Below, one piece after another: positions 1 through 13,877 of a DNA stretch of 64,000 nt. The notes under the pieces are model-generated. The model was not told the origin of the DNA. It ran no database searches and worked only from the letters and a program-made list of their open reading frames with translations. Position numbers and translations under genes: made by a program. Positions within the stretch are counted from its first letter, which is position 1. Each line of letters begins with the position of its first letter. Location of the stretch: positions 434,001 through 498,000 of the forward strand of contig NZ_JAANCO010000001.1 of the NCBI RefSeq assembly GCF_011326725.1, written 5' to 3'. The stretch comes from Microbacterium excoecariae. Lineage in GTDB: Bacteria > Actinomycetota > Actinomycetes > Actinomycetales > Microbacteriaceae.

Positions 1-273
1 ATCGGATCCGTGGTCGCGCTGTTCACGAGCCCCGTCTCGGCGCTGATCTTCGCCGCGGTCTACGTCGTCTACATGCAGATCGAGGCATACGTTTTCACGC
101 CGCGCGTGATGAACCGCACGATCGCGATCCCCGGATCGCTCGTCGTGATCGGGGCGCTCGTGGGCGGGACGCTCCTCGGCCTGCTCGGGGCGCTCATCGC
201 GATCCCCGTCACGGCCTCGATCCTGCTCATCATCAAGCAGGTCGTCATCCCGCGCCAGGACGCGCGGGTGTGA
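1..273 (+). CDS. AI-2E family transporter, C-terminal part (5' end outside the window)
   Basis: The open frame enters from the left edge and ends at a TGA at 271-273. It encodes about 90 residues with two hydrophobic segments around a PxVMNRTI...IPGSLVVIGALVGG stretch. The end GALIAIPVTASILLI is typical of the last membrane segments of AI-2E/PerM-type permeases. Family members are polytopic inner-membrane proteins of about 350 residues, so roughly three quarters of this one is missing. Substrate cannot be assigned: autoinducer export is known for one member, others are sodium/proton antiporters. It converges on purA with only 9 bp between the stops. Confidence 0.8.
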   Translation: MGSVVALFTSPVSALIFAAVYVVYMQIEAYVFTPRVMNRTIAIPGSLVVIGALVGGTLLGLLGALIAIPVTASILLIIKQVVIPRQDARV

Positions 274-282
274 CGCCCCGGC

Positions 283-5852
<5,570 letters not shown>

Positions 5853-5859
5853 CCCCCAC

Positions 5860-5923
5860 AAGTCCACATTTCTCCGGTAAGTCTCCTCGCATGCGAGGAG
5901 ACTTACCGGAGAAATGTGGACTT
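5860..5923. repeat. 64-bp perfect palindrome, copy A of a dispersed element
   Basis: The 64 bases read identically on both strands, with GCATGC at the centre and AAGTCCACATTTCTCC at each outer end. It begins 7 bases after the argG stop. A related palindrome lies at 23641-23701. As RNA it would form a 30-bp hairpin without a U-run, so it may stop transcription or stabilise argG mRNA, or be a small mobile repeat. Confidence 0.9.
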
Positions 5924-6013
5924 AGGCGCGGGCCCCTTTCGCGTGCGGGGCGGGTCGGGGATGATCCTCGCGGGGGCTGGGCGACGGGCCCGGCCGTACG
6001 CGAGGAGGACATC

Positions 6014-6418
6014 ATGGCGGTTCGGATCACGTCCTACATCGGCTTCGCGGGCGAGGCCGCGAAGGCGTTGGCGTTCTATCACGGCGTGCTCGGCGGCTCG
6101 CTCGAGATCACGCGCTACAGCGACATGCCCATGGAGGGCATGGGCGGCCAGCCCGACTGGGTCATGCACGGCCAGCTCGACGTCTCCGAGGGCGTCGCGA
6201 TCATGGCGGCGGACAGCGAGGGCGAGCGGGGCGGATCCCGCATCGACGTCATCCTGTACGGCGATGACGCCGACGAGCTGCGCCGCGCGTTCGACGGCCT
6301 CTCGGCCGGAGGGAACGTGACGATGCCCTTCGATCAGGCGCCGTGGGGCAGCTACTTCGGGCAGTTCACCGACCGCTTCGGCGTGGGGTGGATGATCGAG
6401 GGTGGTCAGGCCGGCTGA
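6014..6418 (+). CDS. VOC-family (glyoxalase/PhnB-like) protein
   Basis: This 134-residue protein starts MAVRITSYIGFAGEAAKALAFYHGVLGG and has the paired beta-alpha-beta-beta-beta pattern of the vicinal oxygen chelate superfamily, closest in style to PhnB/DUF1428-like stand-alone proteins. The C-terminal APWGSYFGQFTDRFGVGWMI is the characteristic PhnB ending. The AGGAGG at 6003-6008 decides this ATG; an upstream in-frame start would lie inside the palindrome. Function is unknown; many PhnB proteins lack a proven activity despite the name. Confidence 0.85.
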   Translation: MAVRITSYIGFAGEAAKALAFYHGVLGGSLEITRYSDMPMEGMGGQPDWVMHGQLDVSEGVAIMAADSEGERGGSRIDVILYGDDADELRRAFDGLSAGGNVTMPFDQAPWGSYFGQFTDRFGVGWMIEGGQAG

Positions 6419-6987
6419 TCGGGCGCCCGCTCGGGGCGGTGGGTGTGCATTCGCTCGCCCGCGGCGCTGAAGATGCTGACGACCTCCGCGGGGCCGGCCA
6501 TCGTCGCGCTCACGCTGTGCGGGAGTTGCGTGTCGAACTCGACGGCCTCGCCGGGCGCGATCAGGTGTTCCTCGCCGTCGAGGAGGAGCCGGAGGGTCCC
6601 GCTCAGCACGTAGGCCCACTCGTAGCCGTCGTGCACGCGGGGAGCGGGCGCCTCGGCCGCGGGCGGGTAGGTCACCTTGAACGTCTGGACGGGCGCGTGC
6701 GCGAGCGTCAGCGGCGCGACGGTCATGTTCCCGCGCCGCTCGGCGGGGCGGCGGACCCGCGGATCCCCGCCGCGCGCGGAGACGAGATCGTCGAGGCGGA
6801 TCCCGAGCTCCCGCGTCAGGGGAAGGAGCAGCTCAAGCGTGGCCTGGCGCTTACCGGACTCGAGTCGCGACAGCGTGCTCGCCGACATCCCCGCGCGCGA
6901 CGCGAGCTCCTCGATCGTGCGGTTCTGACGGCGACGCGCGGCGCGTAGGCGGGGGCCGACGTGGCGCAGGATAGGGTCCATCCCCAT
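6406..6987 (-). CDS. XRE-family regulator with C-terminal cupin domain
   Basis: This predicted 193-residue DNA-binding regulator has a helix-turn-helix (TIEELASRAGMSASTLSRLESGKR, about residues 24-47) and a cupin sensor domain (about 100-185, with DGYEWAYVLSGTLRLLLDGEEHLIAPGE). It follows the SutR/PuuR plan. The start MGMDPILRHVG is chosen by homology style; an ATG 18 bases upstream (MPNWQT) is also possible. The gene is divergent from the flavoprotein gene at 7048, with a pair of TTTGCCA repeats between them, so it likely controls that gene and itself. Its 3' end overlaps the convergent VOC gene by 13 bases. Confidence 0.88.
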   Translation of the reverse strand: MGMDPILRHVGPRLRAARRRQNRTIEELASRAGMSASTLSRLESGKRQATLELLLPLTRELGIRLDDLVSARGGDPRVRRPAERRGNMTVAPLTLAHAPVQTFKVTYPPAAEAPAPRVHDGYEWAYVLSGTLRLLLDGEEHLIAPGEAVEFDTQLPHSVSATMAGPAEVVSIFSAAGERMHTHRPERAPDQPA

Positions 6988-6989
6988 AG

Positions 6990-7017
6990 TTTGCCAGTTC
7001 GGCATGTTTCTTTGCCA
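6990..7017. promoter_or_regulatory. Candidate operator: two TTTGCCA direct repeats
   Basis: TTTGCCA occurs at 6990-6996 and 7011-7017, 21 bases apart (two helical turns), in the short gap between the divergent XRE-cupin and flavoprotein genes. The arrangement suits cooperative binding of a regulator on one DNA face. The left copy touches the regulator start. Confidence 0.4.
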
Positions 7018-7047
7018 AGAATCGCATTCCCGCTCCACGATATGGGC

Positions 7048-7971
7048 ATGACGAACACCTGGGACACCGTGATCATCGGCGGAAGCGTCGCCGGCCTGAG
7101 CGCCGCGCAGATGCTGGGCCGCTCCCTCCGCCGCACGCTCGTGATCGACGCGGGCGAGCCGCGCAACCGCTTCGCCGCCCACATGCACGGCGTGCTCGGC
7201 CAGGACGGCGCGGACCCGGCGGCCCTCCTGGCCACAGGCCGGGCCGAGGCGGCGGCATACGGGGTGGCGTTTGCCTCCGCCACCGTCGCGCGGCTGGAGG
7301 ACGCGGGCGAGCGGATCCGCGTGCTGCGAGCGGATGGCAGCGAGGACGCGGCGCGCACCGTCCTCATCGCGACGGGCGTGCGTGACGTGCTCCCCGCCAT
7401 CCCGGGCCTCGCGGAGGAGTGGGGGCGCACGGTCCTCCACTGCCCGTACTGCCACGGGTACGAGGTGGCGGGCGTGCCGCTCGGCGTGCTCGCCACCTCC
7501 CCGGCGGCGATCCACCAGGCCCAGCTGGTCCGCCAGCTCACGGACGACGTGACGGTGTTCGCGGGCGCGCTCGGCCCGCTCGACGACGATGTCGCGCGAC
7601 GATTCCGGGCGCGCGGGATTCGCGTCGCGCACGCGGCCGTCACGCGCGTCGCGGCGCGGTCCGGGGGAATCACGGTAACCACCGCCGACGGATCCGCCTA
7701 CGACCTGGGCGCGATCTTCGCCGGCGGGGAGCCGGAGCTTGCGCTCGGGTTCGCCGATGGTCTCGGCCTCGCGCGGCAGGACGCCCCGGGCGCCCCACTC
7801 GCCGTCGACGCGATGGGGCGCACGAGCCACCCGCGCGTGTTCGCCGCCGGCGGCGTCGTGGCCCCGTTTGCGAACGTGCCCGTGTCGATGGGGGCCGGGT
7901 CGATGGCCGGCGCCGGCGCGAACGCCGTGCTCGCGCAGGAGGACACGGACCGCGCCGTCGCCGCGGCCTGA
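7048..7971 (+). CDS. FAD/NAD(P)-dependent oxidoreductase, thioredoxin-reductase-like
   Basis: The 307-residue flavoprotein has an N-terminal FAD-binding fold (VIIGGSVAGLSAAQMLG, residues 7-23) and a redox-active CPYC pair (Cys132 and Cys135, in CPYCHGYE), plus a second FAD block AAGGVVAPFANVPVSMGAG near the C-terminus. CxxCHGYE rather than CATCDG is typical of thioredoxin-reductase-like enzymes, including dithiol oxidases of the GliT/HlmI type. The NADPH-binding stretch is degenerate (LGVLATSPAA), so NADPH use is doubtful. An ATG 6 bases upstream is an alternative start. Divergence from the XRE-cupin gene suggests control by it. Substrate unknown. Confidence 0.85.
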   Translation: MTNTWDTVIIGGSVAGLSAAQMLGRSLRRTLVIDAGEPRNRFAAHMHGVLGQDGADPAALLATGRAEAAAYGVAFASATVARLEDAGERIRVLRADGSEDAARTVLIATGVRDVLPAIPGLAEEWGRTVLHCPYCHGYEVAGVPLGVLATSPAAIHQAQLVRQLTDDVTVFAGALGPLDDDVARRFRARGIRVAHAAVTRVAARSGGITVTTADGSAYDLGAIFAGGEPELALGFADGLGLARQDAPGAPLAVDAMGRTSHPRVFAAGGVVAPFANVPVSMGAGSMAGAGANAVLAQEDTDRAVAAA

Positions 7972-7996
7972 CCGGCGCCCCTCGGGCCGCGCGGAC

Positions 7997-8236
7997 TCAG
8001 GGGCGCGATGTTGCCTCGCGCGCGAGCTGGGAGCGGTTGCGGGCGTTGGCGAAGAGGACCTTCGCGTCGGCCGGATCCAGGCGCCCCTCCTTCAGCATGC
8101 GGATCGGGCAGCGCGTGCAGCGGGGCTTCGACGCGCAGCACTTCTTCTTCGGCGTCAGCTTCTTCGCCTTCGCCTTGTGCTTCTTCTTGCTCGCCGACCC
8201 GCCGTGCTTCTTCGCCTTCTTGCCCTTCTTCGACAT
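7997..8236 (-). CDS. Small lysine-rich protein with clustered cysteines
   Basis: This 79-residue protein has an N-terminal half of almost only Lys, Ala, Ser and Gly (MSKKGKKAKKHGG) and then a conserved-looking block KKKCCASKPRCTRCPIRMLKEG. Four Cys are arranged CC-x5-C-x2-C, which could bind a metal. I do not recognise a characterised family, but basic tail plus CxxCP proteins of this size are common in actinobacteria. It ends 25 bases from the flavoprotein gene stop (convergent). A role in nucleic-acid binding is a guess from the charge. Confidence 0.65.
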   Translation of the reverse strand: MSKKGKKAKKHGGSASKKKHKAKAKKLTPKKKCCASKPRCTRCPIRMLKEGRLDPADAKVLFANARNRSQLAREATSRP

Positions 8237-8269
8237 GGCGTCAGGGTAGCCCGGCGCGGCCGCCCGCGC

Positions 8270-8779
8270 TCACCGGAAGCCGGCGGCGACGCCCCGACGG
8301 TGGTACTCGAAGATGATGCTCGTCCGCGTCGAGGCGACGAACGGCTCGGTCGAGAGGTTCTCGACGACGAACTGCCGCACCTCGCTCGAGTCGGCGACCG
8401 CGATGTGCACCATGAAGTCGTCCGTCCCGCCGAGGAAGAACAGCTGCAGCACCGGGGGCAGCTCCTTCACCTCGTCGATGAAGGTCACGATGCTGTCGTG
8501 TCGGGTCCCGCCGCGCAGCGTCACCCCGATCATGGCCTGCAGGCCGCGCCCCAGTCGGCCGTGGTCCACGCTCGCGTGGAAGCCGCGGATCACGCCGCGG
8601 TCCACGAGCGCTCGCGTGCGCGCATGCGCGGTCGACGGCGCGATGCCGACGGCGGCCGCGACGTCGGCGTTCGAGGTGCGCGCGTCGCGACTGAGGATCC
8701 GCACGATCTGGCGGTCGGTGTCGTCGAGCGAGACCGGCCGCAGGACCTTCGGATCCAGGGGGAGAGATTCGCCCGTCAT
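8270..8779 (-). CDS. Lrp/AsnC-family regulator, probable regulator of ald
   Basis: This 169-residue protein has an N-terminal winged helix (DDTDRQIVRILSRDARTSNADVAAAVGIAPSTAH in part, about residues 19-52) and a C-terminal ligand-sensing RAM domain (FHASVD through FIIFEYH-like end, about 68-160). It is divergent from ald with a 114-bp gap. In mycobacteria and other actinobacteria an Lrp-type protein (AldR) in this position controls alanine dehydrogenase in response to amino acids, so the same role is inferred here. MTGESLPLDP is taken as start; an ATG 18 bases upstream is possible. Confidence 0.9.
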   Translation of the reverse strand: MTGESLPLDPKVLRPVSLDDTDRQIVRILSRDARTSNADVAAAVGIAPSTAHARTRALVDRGVIRGFHASVDHGRLGRGLQAMIGVTLRGGTRHDSIVTFIDEVKELPPVLQLFFLGGTDDFMVHIAVADSSEVRQFVVENLSTEPFVASTRTSIIFEYHRRGVAAGFR

Positions 8780-8893
8780 GCGTCGAATTCTAACCATGGG
8801 CGCGCCCGGAGAGAAGAATCTGCGGCGTTTACCCACCAGAAACGAAGTGCCTGCGATTCTCCAAAGACAGTCCGCCCCCCACGAGGAGCCCCC

Positions 8894-9991
8894 ATGAAGA
8901 TCGCCGTTCCCACCGAGGTGAAGAACAACGAAAACCGCGTCGCCCTGACGCCCGCCGGCGTCGACGCGCTCGCTCGTGACGGGCACGAGGTCTTCGTGCA
9001 GGCGGGGGCGGGCGCCGGATCCCGCATCGCCGATGCCGACTACGCCGCCGCGGGCGCCACGATCCTCCCCGACGCGGCCTCGACCTGGGCCGCCGCGGAG
9101 CTCATCGTGAAGGTCAAGGAGCCCGTCGCGAGCGAGTACGGCTTCCTCCGCGAGGACCTCACGCTGTTCGCCTACCTGCACCTCGCCGCCGACAAGCCGC
9201 TCACGGACGCGCTCGCCGCCGCGGGCACGACCGCGATCGCCTACGAGACCGTGCAGCGCGCCGACCGGTCGCTTCCCCTCCTCACGCCGATGAGCGAGGT
9301 CGCGGGCCGCCTGTCGATCACGGTCGGCGCCTACCACCTCATGCGCGCGCAGGGCGGGCGCGGAACGCTGCTCGGCGGCGTGGCGGGCGTCCCGCGCGCC
9401 GAGGTCGTCGTCATCGGCGGCGGCGTGGCGGGCGAGCACGCGGCCGCCAACGCGCTGGGCCTCGGCGCCCGCGTCACGGTGCTCGACGTGGACCTCGACC
9501 GGCTGCGCGCCCTCGAGGCGCGCTACGGCAACGGGCTCGTCACGCGCCACTCGACGCGGTACGCGATCGCCGAGTCGCTGGAGCGCGCCGACCTCGTGAT
9601 CGGATCCGTCCTCATCCCGGGCGCCGCGGCGCCGAAGCTCGTCACCGACGACATGGTCGCGGGCATGAAGCCCGGGTCGGTCCTCGTCGACATCGCGATC
9701 GACCAGGGCGGGTGCTTCGAGGGCTCGCGCGCCACGACGCACGACGAGCCCACGTTCGCCGTGCACGACAGCGTCTACTACTGCGTCGCGAACATGCCGG
9801 GCGCCGTCCCCGCGACGTCGACGCACGCGCTGACGAACGCGACGCTGCCCTACGTGCAGAAGATCGCCCGCGCCGGCTGGGACGCGGCGGCGGAGGCGGA
9901 TCCGGCCCTCGCCCGGGGGCTGAACGTACGGGGCGGACGCGTCACGAACGCGGGCGTCGCGGCCGCGCTCGGCTACGCGCTGGCGAGCTGA
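8894..9991 (+). CDS. ald: Alanine dehydrogenase
   Basis: It interconverts L-alanine and pyruvate plus ammonia with NAD(H). The 365-residue length and start [20 protein letters not shown] are canonical; Arg15 and Lys75-type substrate contacts lie in the N-terminal blocks (VALTP; VKVKEP), the catalytic His in YLHLAADK (near 96), and the NAD fold at [13 protein letters not shown] (near 174). A GAGGAG ribosome-binding site precedes the ATG. The last 86 bases of this gene (from 9906) plus 2 bases beyond are repeated at 16357-16444, bracketing the amine oxidase cassette. The reading frame here is intact. Confidence 0.97.
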   Translation: MKIAVPTEVKNNENRVALTPAGVDALARDGHEVFVQAGAGAGSRIADADYAAAGATILPDAASTWAAAELIVKVKEPVASEYGFLREDLTLFAYLHLAADKPLTDALAAAGTTAIAYETVQRADRSLPLLTPMSEVAGRLSITVGAYHLMRAQGGRGTLLGGVAGVPRAEVVVIGGGVAGEHAAANALGLGARVTVLDVDLDRLRALEARYGNGLVTRHSTRYAIAESLERADLVIGSVLIPGAAAPKLVTDDMVAGMKPGSVLVDIAIDQGGCFEGSRATTHDEPTFAVHDSVYYCVANMPGAVPATSTHALTNATLPYVQKIARAGWDAAAEADPALARGLNVRGGRVTNAGVAAALGYALAS

Positions 9992-9993
9992 GC
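9906..9993 (+). repeat. Left 88-bp direct repeat (3' end of ald)
   Basis: This is the left member of a direct repeat whose other copy lies at 16357-16444. The two differ at one position (A at 9928, G at 16379) and lose all similarity outside these limits. It covers the last 28 codons of ald and its stop. The spacing between copies is 6451 bp. Confidence 0.97.
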
Positions 9994-9998
9994 GCCGC

Positions 9999-10670
9999 CT
10001 ACGCGATGAGGGCGCCGACGCGATCGGCGCCCTCGCGGCTTGCGCGCGCGAAGCGGAGGATGTCGTCGAGATCCGTGCTCGCCCCGCCCACGCACAGGGC
10101 CGCCACGATCGCCCCGTCCTCCGCGCGGATGGGCACGGCCGCGCACGCGCGCCCGGGCACGAGGTCGTCCATCTGGAAGGTGAGGTCCGCCGCCCCCTCG
10201 CCCGCCGGCAGGTCCCTGAGGCGGGCGGCGGCCGAGCGGTCCGGATCCCGCGCGAGCGCCGCGGGCAACGCGTGCGCGCGCGGGTCGAGGTCGACCGCGA
10301 CGAGAGCGCCCCGCTCGAAGCCGATGACGTGCACCGCCAGGGATCCCGCGGATCCGCGGATCCGCTCGAGCTCGGCCCGCACGGCGCGCGTCGCGCGGAT
10401 CGGCGCGGGCGAGGCGACGGCGCCGGCGAGATCGGCGACCTTCCGCCCGAGCGCGAGCCCCGAAATGTCGGCGAGGCGCACGAGGTACTCGTCCTGCACC
10501 AGCAGGTTCACGAGACGGTAGACCGTCGCGCGGGGCATCGCGAGCCGGGAGACGAGGTCGCGGACCGTCACGCCCGGACCCGCGCGCGCCACCTCCTCGA
10601 GCACGACGAACGCCGAGTGGATCGCCCGCGGCTGCTTGGCATGTAGTCCCTGCTCGTCGCCCAGCGTCAT
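9999..10670 (-). CDS. IclR-family transcriptional regulator
   Basis: The 223-residue protein has an N-terminal winged helix (AIHSAFVVLEEVARAG...VRDLVSRLAMPRATVYRLVNLL, about residues 16-58) and a C-terminal effector domain with the IclR ending AEDGAIVAALCVGG. It is the first gene inside the repeat-bounded cassette and stops only 8 bases after ald. It is co-oriented with the permease at 10684 (13-bp gap), whose transcript it probably shares. It likely senses an amine or amino acid, or a breakdown product, and controls the two permeases and the amine oxidase. Confidence 0.9.
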   Translation of the reverse strand: MTLGDEQGLHAKQPRAIHSAFVVLEEVARAGPGVTVRDLVSRLAMPRATVYRLVNLLVQDEYLVRLADISGLALGRKVADLAGAVASPAPIRATRAVRAELERIRGSAGSLAVHVIGFERGALVAVDLDPRAHALPAALARDPDRSAAARLRDLPAGEGAADLTFQMDDLVPGRACAAVPIRAEDGAIVAALCVGGASTDLDDILRFARASREGADRVGALIA

Positions 10671-10683
10671 GCGGATCCCGGCC

Positions 10684-12165
10684 CTACGCCCGGGCGTCGG
10701 ACGCGTCGGTCGGGGCTCCGCCGAGCAGGTCGGACGAGATCGGGACGTCGTGCACGGCGCGGACGAGTCTCGTGGAACGGCGGCGCGCGACGGCGAGCGC
10801 AGTGATCACGACCCCCAGCGCCCCGGCGAAGGCGGCGACGCCGCCGTATCCCAGGGACGACCCCGCGACCGCGAGGAAGGTCGCGAGCGCGCCGCCAAGC
10901 ACGACGGCGGCGGCGGCCGCGCGCGCGATCGGCCAGAACGTCGCCTCCCCGATCCGCAGGAGGAACGCGGGAGCGCCTGCGCACACGAGCACGTAGGCGA
11001 GGATAAAGCCCGCGCCCGATGCGACGAGCACCGTGTGCATCACGAGGGACAGGTCGGCCCCCGCCGCGCGCAGCGCGATCGGCACGGCTACGAGCAGGGG
11101 AACGACCATCACGATGGCTCCCCGCGGCGCGCCCGTGCGCGCCGAGGTGCGGCCGATCGCCGCCGGGAGGACGCCCTCGTGCGCCATGGAGAAGACCACC
11201 CGCACGATGGCGGTCGTGGCGGCGACGGCGGCGGCGAAGAACGACACGGCGATCAGCAGATCGAGCGCCGTGGCCGCCCAGCCCATCCCGAACGCGTGCG
11301 CGATGTCGCCCAGTGGGGCGTCGGACTCGCCGAGGGGGAGCCCCAAGGAGCGGAAGGCGGAGATCTCCGCGAGCGCGACGACGAGGAAGAGCGCCCCGGC
11401 CGCGGCGACCGTCCACACGAGCACGCGCGGAATGGTCGCGAGCGGGCGCTTCGCCTCGACGCCGAGCGACGCCGCGCTCTCGAAGCCGACGAAGGCCGTC
11501 ATGGCGATGACGACGCCGAACGGGAGGTGGGCCAGATCGTCCGTCGACGGCACGAAGGCCGCGGGGTCCACCGGGACGCGGGCGAGGGTGAAGACGACCA
11601 GGACGAGGATCGCCGCGACCGTCACGATCTCGATGACGAGGGTCACGCGGGTCGACAGGCGGATCCCGCCGAGCAGGATCCAGGCGAAGGCGCCGCCCAG
11701 CACAACGAGCGCGACGACCCCCACGACGCGGTCGTCCGACGCGATCGGCAGCGCCGACACGAGGAAGTGCGCCGCGGCGAACAGCTCGAACACGGCGACG
11801 AACCCGTACCCCACGAGGAGGGCGGCGCCGCCGACGACGGAGGCGCGACGGCCGAGACCCAGCGCGATGAACGTGTAGAGGGAGCCGGCGGCCGAGACGC
11901 GCCGCGCGAAGACGTTCACGCTCGTCGCGACCGCGAGCGCCACGGCGGCGGCGATGAGGATCGACAGCACGGATCCGCCCGCAGCGACGGCCACGGTGAT
12001 CACCGGAATGGTCGTCGCCGCGGCGGCGGGGGCGAGCCCCGCGACCGATTGGCCGAGCACGTCGAAGAATCCGACTGTGCGGCGCGCGAGCCCGGACAGC
12101 GCGGAGGCGTCCCGCACCCCCGGAACGCGTTCCGGGCGGGCGATGGCGCGAGCGAGTTCTTCCAT
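10684..12165 (-). CDS. APC-superfamily amino acid/amine permease
   Basis: This 493-residue membrane protein has about 12 predicted helices. The N-terminal GFFDVLGQSVAGLAPAAAATTIPVITV block is typical of APC-superfamily importers, and AFVGFESAASLGVEAKRPLATIPRVL contains the GFE motif of their sixth to eighth segments. It is divergent from a second APC permease at 12370, with a 204-bp control region between. It is grouped with the IclR regulator and sits opposite the copper amine oxidase, so uptake of an amine or its parent amino acid is likely. Confidence 0.88.
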   Translation of the reverse strand: MEELARAIARPERVPGVRDASALSGLARRTVGFFDVLGQSVAGLAPAAAATTIPVITVAVAAGGSVLSILIAAAVALAVATSVNVFARRVSAAGSLYTFIALGLGRRASVVGGAALLVGYGFVAVFELFAAAHFLVSALPIASDDRVVGVVALVVLGGAFAWILLGGIRLSTRVTLVIEIVTVAAILVLVVFTLARVPVDPAAFVPSTDDLAHLPFGVVIAMTAFVGFESAASLGVEAKRPLATIPRVLVWTVAAAGALFLVVALAEISAFRSLGLPLGESDAPLGDIAHAFGMGWAATALDLLIAVSFFAAAVAATTAIVRVVFSMAHEGVLPAAIGRTSARTGAPRGAIVMVVPLLVAVPIALRAAGADLSLVMHTVLVASGAGFILAYVLVCAGAPAFLLRIGEATFWPIARAAAAAVVLGGALATFLAVAGSSLGYGGVAAFAGALGVVITALAVARRRSTRLVRAVHDVPISSDLLGGAPTDASDARA

Positions 12166-12369
12166 GGATCCGCCTCCTTTCGGCGTCGCACCGGAACGGT
12201 ATCGCCCGGCGATTTCGGCCGCGTGTCGCCTGTGCGCACGCCAAATGAGACACCCCCGTCCCGTTTGCGCTCGACGTCACGTCACGGCGGGGCAACGGCG
12301 GGGCAAAGCCGGCGCGCCATGATCGGACTCGCTCCGCACCATCCACTCCCGACCGTCGGAGGCCCCCTC

Positions 12370-13851
12370 GTGACCACCACCACCCGCTCCCCGCGCGAGG
12401 CCGAAAAGCCCCGCGCGCTGTCCGGCAGCCTCGGCGTCGGCGCCATCGTCCTGATGGTCGTCGCCGCGGCCTCGCCCTTGACCGTCGTCGGCGGCGCCGC
12501 CCCGCTCGGCGTCCTGCTCGGCAACGGCGTCGGATTCCCGAGCCTGTACCTGTTCTCGGCCGTCGTGCTCGTGCTGTTCACGGTCGGCCTCTCCGCCATG
12601 TCGCGCGCGATCCCGCGCCCGGGCGCGTTCTTCACCTACATCGGCCACGGCCTCGGGCGCGGGGCCGGCGTCGCCGCGTCGTGGCTCGCGATCCTCACCT
12701 ACACGTCCATTCAGGCGTGCGTGTACGGGTACATCGGTGCCGTGCTCGCCAGCACGGTGTCGGGTCTCGGCGGGCCGGAGATCCCGTGGTGGCTCTACAG
12801 CCTCGCGATCGTCGCGCTCACGGGCGTGCTGGGATACAACCACATCGACCTGAGCGCGAAGGTGCTCGGGGTGCTTCTTCTCGCCGAGGTCGCGATTGTG
12901 CTCGCGCTCGTCGCCGCCGTCGTGTTCACGGGCGGCGCGGAGGGCCTTTCGCTCGAGCCGTTCGCGCTGGACAACGTCTTCTCCGGGGCCCCCGGCGTCG
13001 GCCTCATGTTCGCCATCGCGGCGTTCATCGGCTTCGAGTCGACGGCCGTGTTCCGCAGCGAGGCGAAGGATCCGGATCGCACCGTTCCGCGCGCGACCTA
13101 CATCGCCTGCGCGGGCGTGGGCGTCTTCTATGCGCTCGCGAGCTGGGGCCTCATCATGGCCTGGGGCCCGTCGCAGGCGGTCGCCACGGTCGCGGCGGAC
13201 TACGAGAACGTCGTGATCCTCACGACCGCCCAGTACCTCGGGCCGATCGGCCAGGTCATCATGAACGTCCTGCTCATCACGAGCATGTTCGCGTGCATCC
13301 TGTCGTTCCACAACGTGCTCACGCGCTACCAGCACTCGATGGCGTCGGCGCGCCTGCTGCCGGCCGCGCTCGAGCGGGTCCACCCCACCCAGTCCTCGCC
13401 CTACGTCGCCTCGCTCGTGCAGTCGGTGACGGCCGCGGTGCTGGTCGTGCTGTTCGCGGTGCTCGGTCTGGATCCCGTGCTGCACGTGTTCACGTGGTTC
13501 GCTGGCGTCGCGACCCTCGCGATCGTCCTGCTCATGGCGGTGACGTCGATCGCGGTGATCGTTTACTTCCGCCGCACCCGTACCGACCGCCGGGTCTGGA
13601 ACACCCTCGTCGCCCCCGCGCTCGGCTTCGCCGGCCTCATCGCGTGCGCGGTCGCCATCATCGCCTACTTCCCGCTCATGGTCGGCGATGCCGACGCGGC
13701 CGGGAACCCCGTCTTCGGGGGCGTGAGCGTCTTCCTGCTCTCGCTCATCGTCATCTTCCCGCTGATCGGCGTCGTGCAGGCGCGGATCCTGAAGCGCCGT
13801 TACCCCGAGCGGTACGAGCTCGTCATCTCGACCATCGCCGAGGGCGCATAA
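12370..13851 (+). CDS. APC-superfamily amino acid/amine permease
   Basis: The 493-residue protein has 12 predicted membrane segments. LGVGAIVLMVVAAASPLTVVGGAAPLG opens the transport domain and FAIAAFIGFESTAVFRSEAKDPDRTVPRATY carries the GFE motif. The GTG at 12370 is preferred to an ATG at 12319 because GGAGG at 12358-12362 is correctly spaced from it. It lies 26 bases before the copper amine oxidase gene and is surely in its operon. It is related to, but clearly different from, the divergent permease at 10684. Confidence 0.9.
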   Translation: MTTTTRSPREAEKPRALSGSLGVGAIVLMVVAAASPLTVVGGAAPLGVLLGNGVGFPSLYLFSAVVLVLFTVGLSAMSRAIPRPGAFFTYIGHGLGRGAGVAASWLAILTYTSIQACVYGYIGAVLASTVSGLGGPEIPWWLYSLAIVALTGVLGYNHIDLSAKVLGVLLLAEVAIVLALVAAVVFTGGAEGLSLEPFALDNVFSGAPGVGLMFAIAAFIGFESTAVFRSEAKDPDRTVPRATYIACAGVGVFYALASWGLIMAWGPSQAVATVAADYENVVILTTAQYLGPIGQVIMNVLLITSMFACILSFHNVLTRYQHSMASARLLPAALERVHPTQSSPYVASLVQSVTAAVLVVLFAVLGLDPVLHVFTWFAGVATLAIVLLMAVTSIAVIVYFRRTRTDRRVWNTLVAPALGFAGLIACAVAIIAYFPLMVGDADAAGNPVFGGVSVFLLSLIVIFPLIGVVQARILKRRYPERYELVISTIAEGA

Positions 13852-13877
13852 GCGCCCCGACCCCAGGAGAACCGATT

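Noticed and set aside
5860..5923. Treating the argG-downstream palindrome as a plain rho-independent terminator
   Set aside because: There is no U-run, and a related palindrome with paired changes exists at 23.6 kb, so it was kept as a repeat.
10636..12318. Plus-strand frame continuous with the permease at 12370
   Set aside because: It is antisense to the divergent permease and shows Arg/Asp/His-rich shadow protein; the GTG with GGAGG fits a 493-residue permease.
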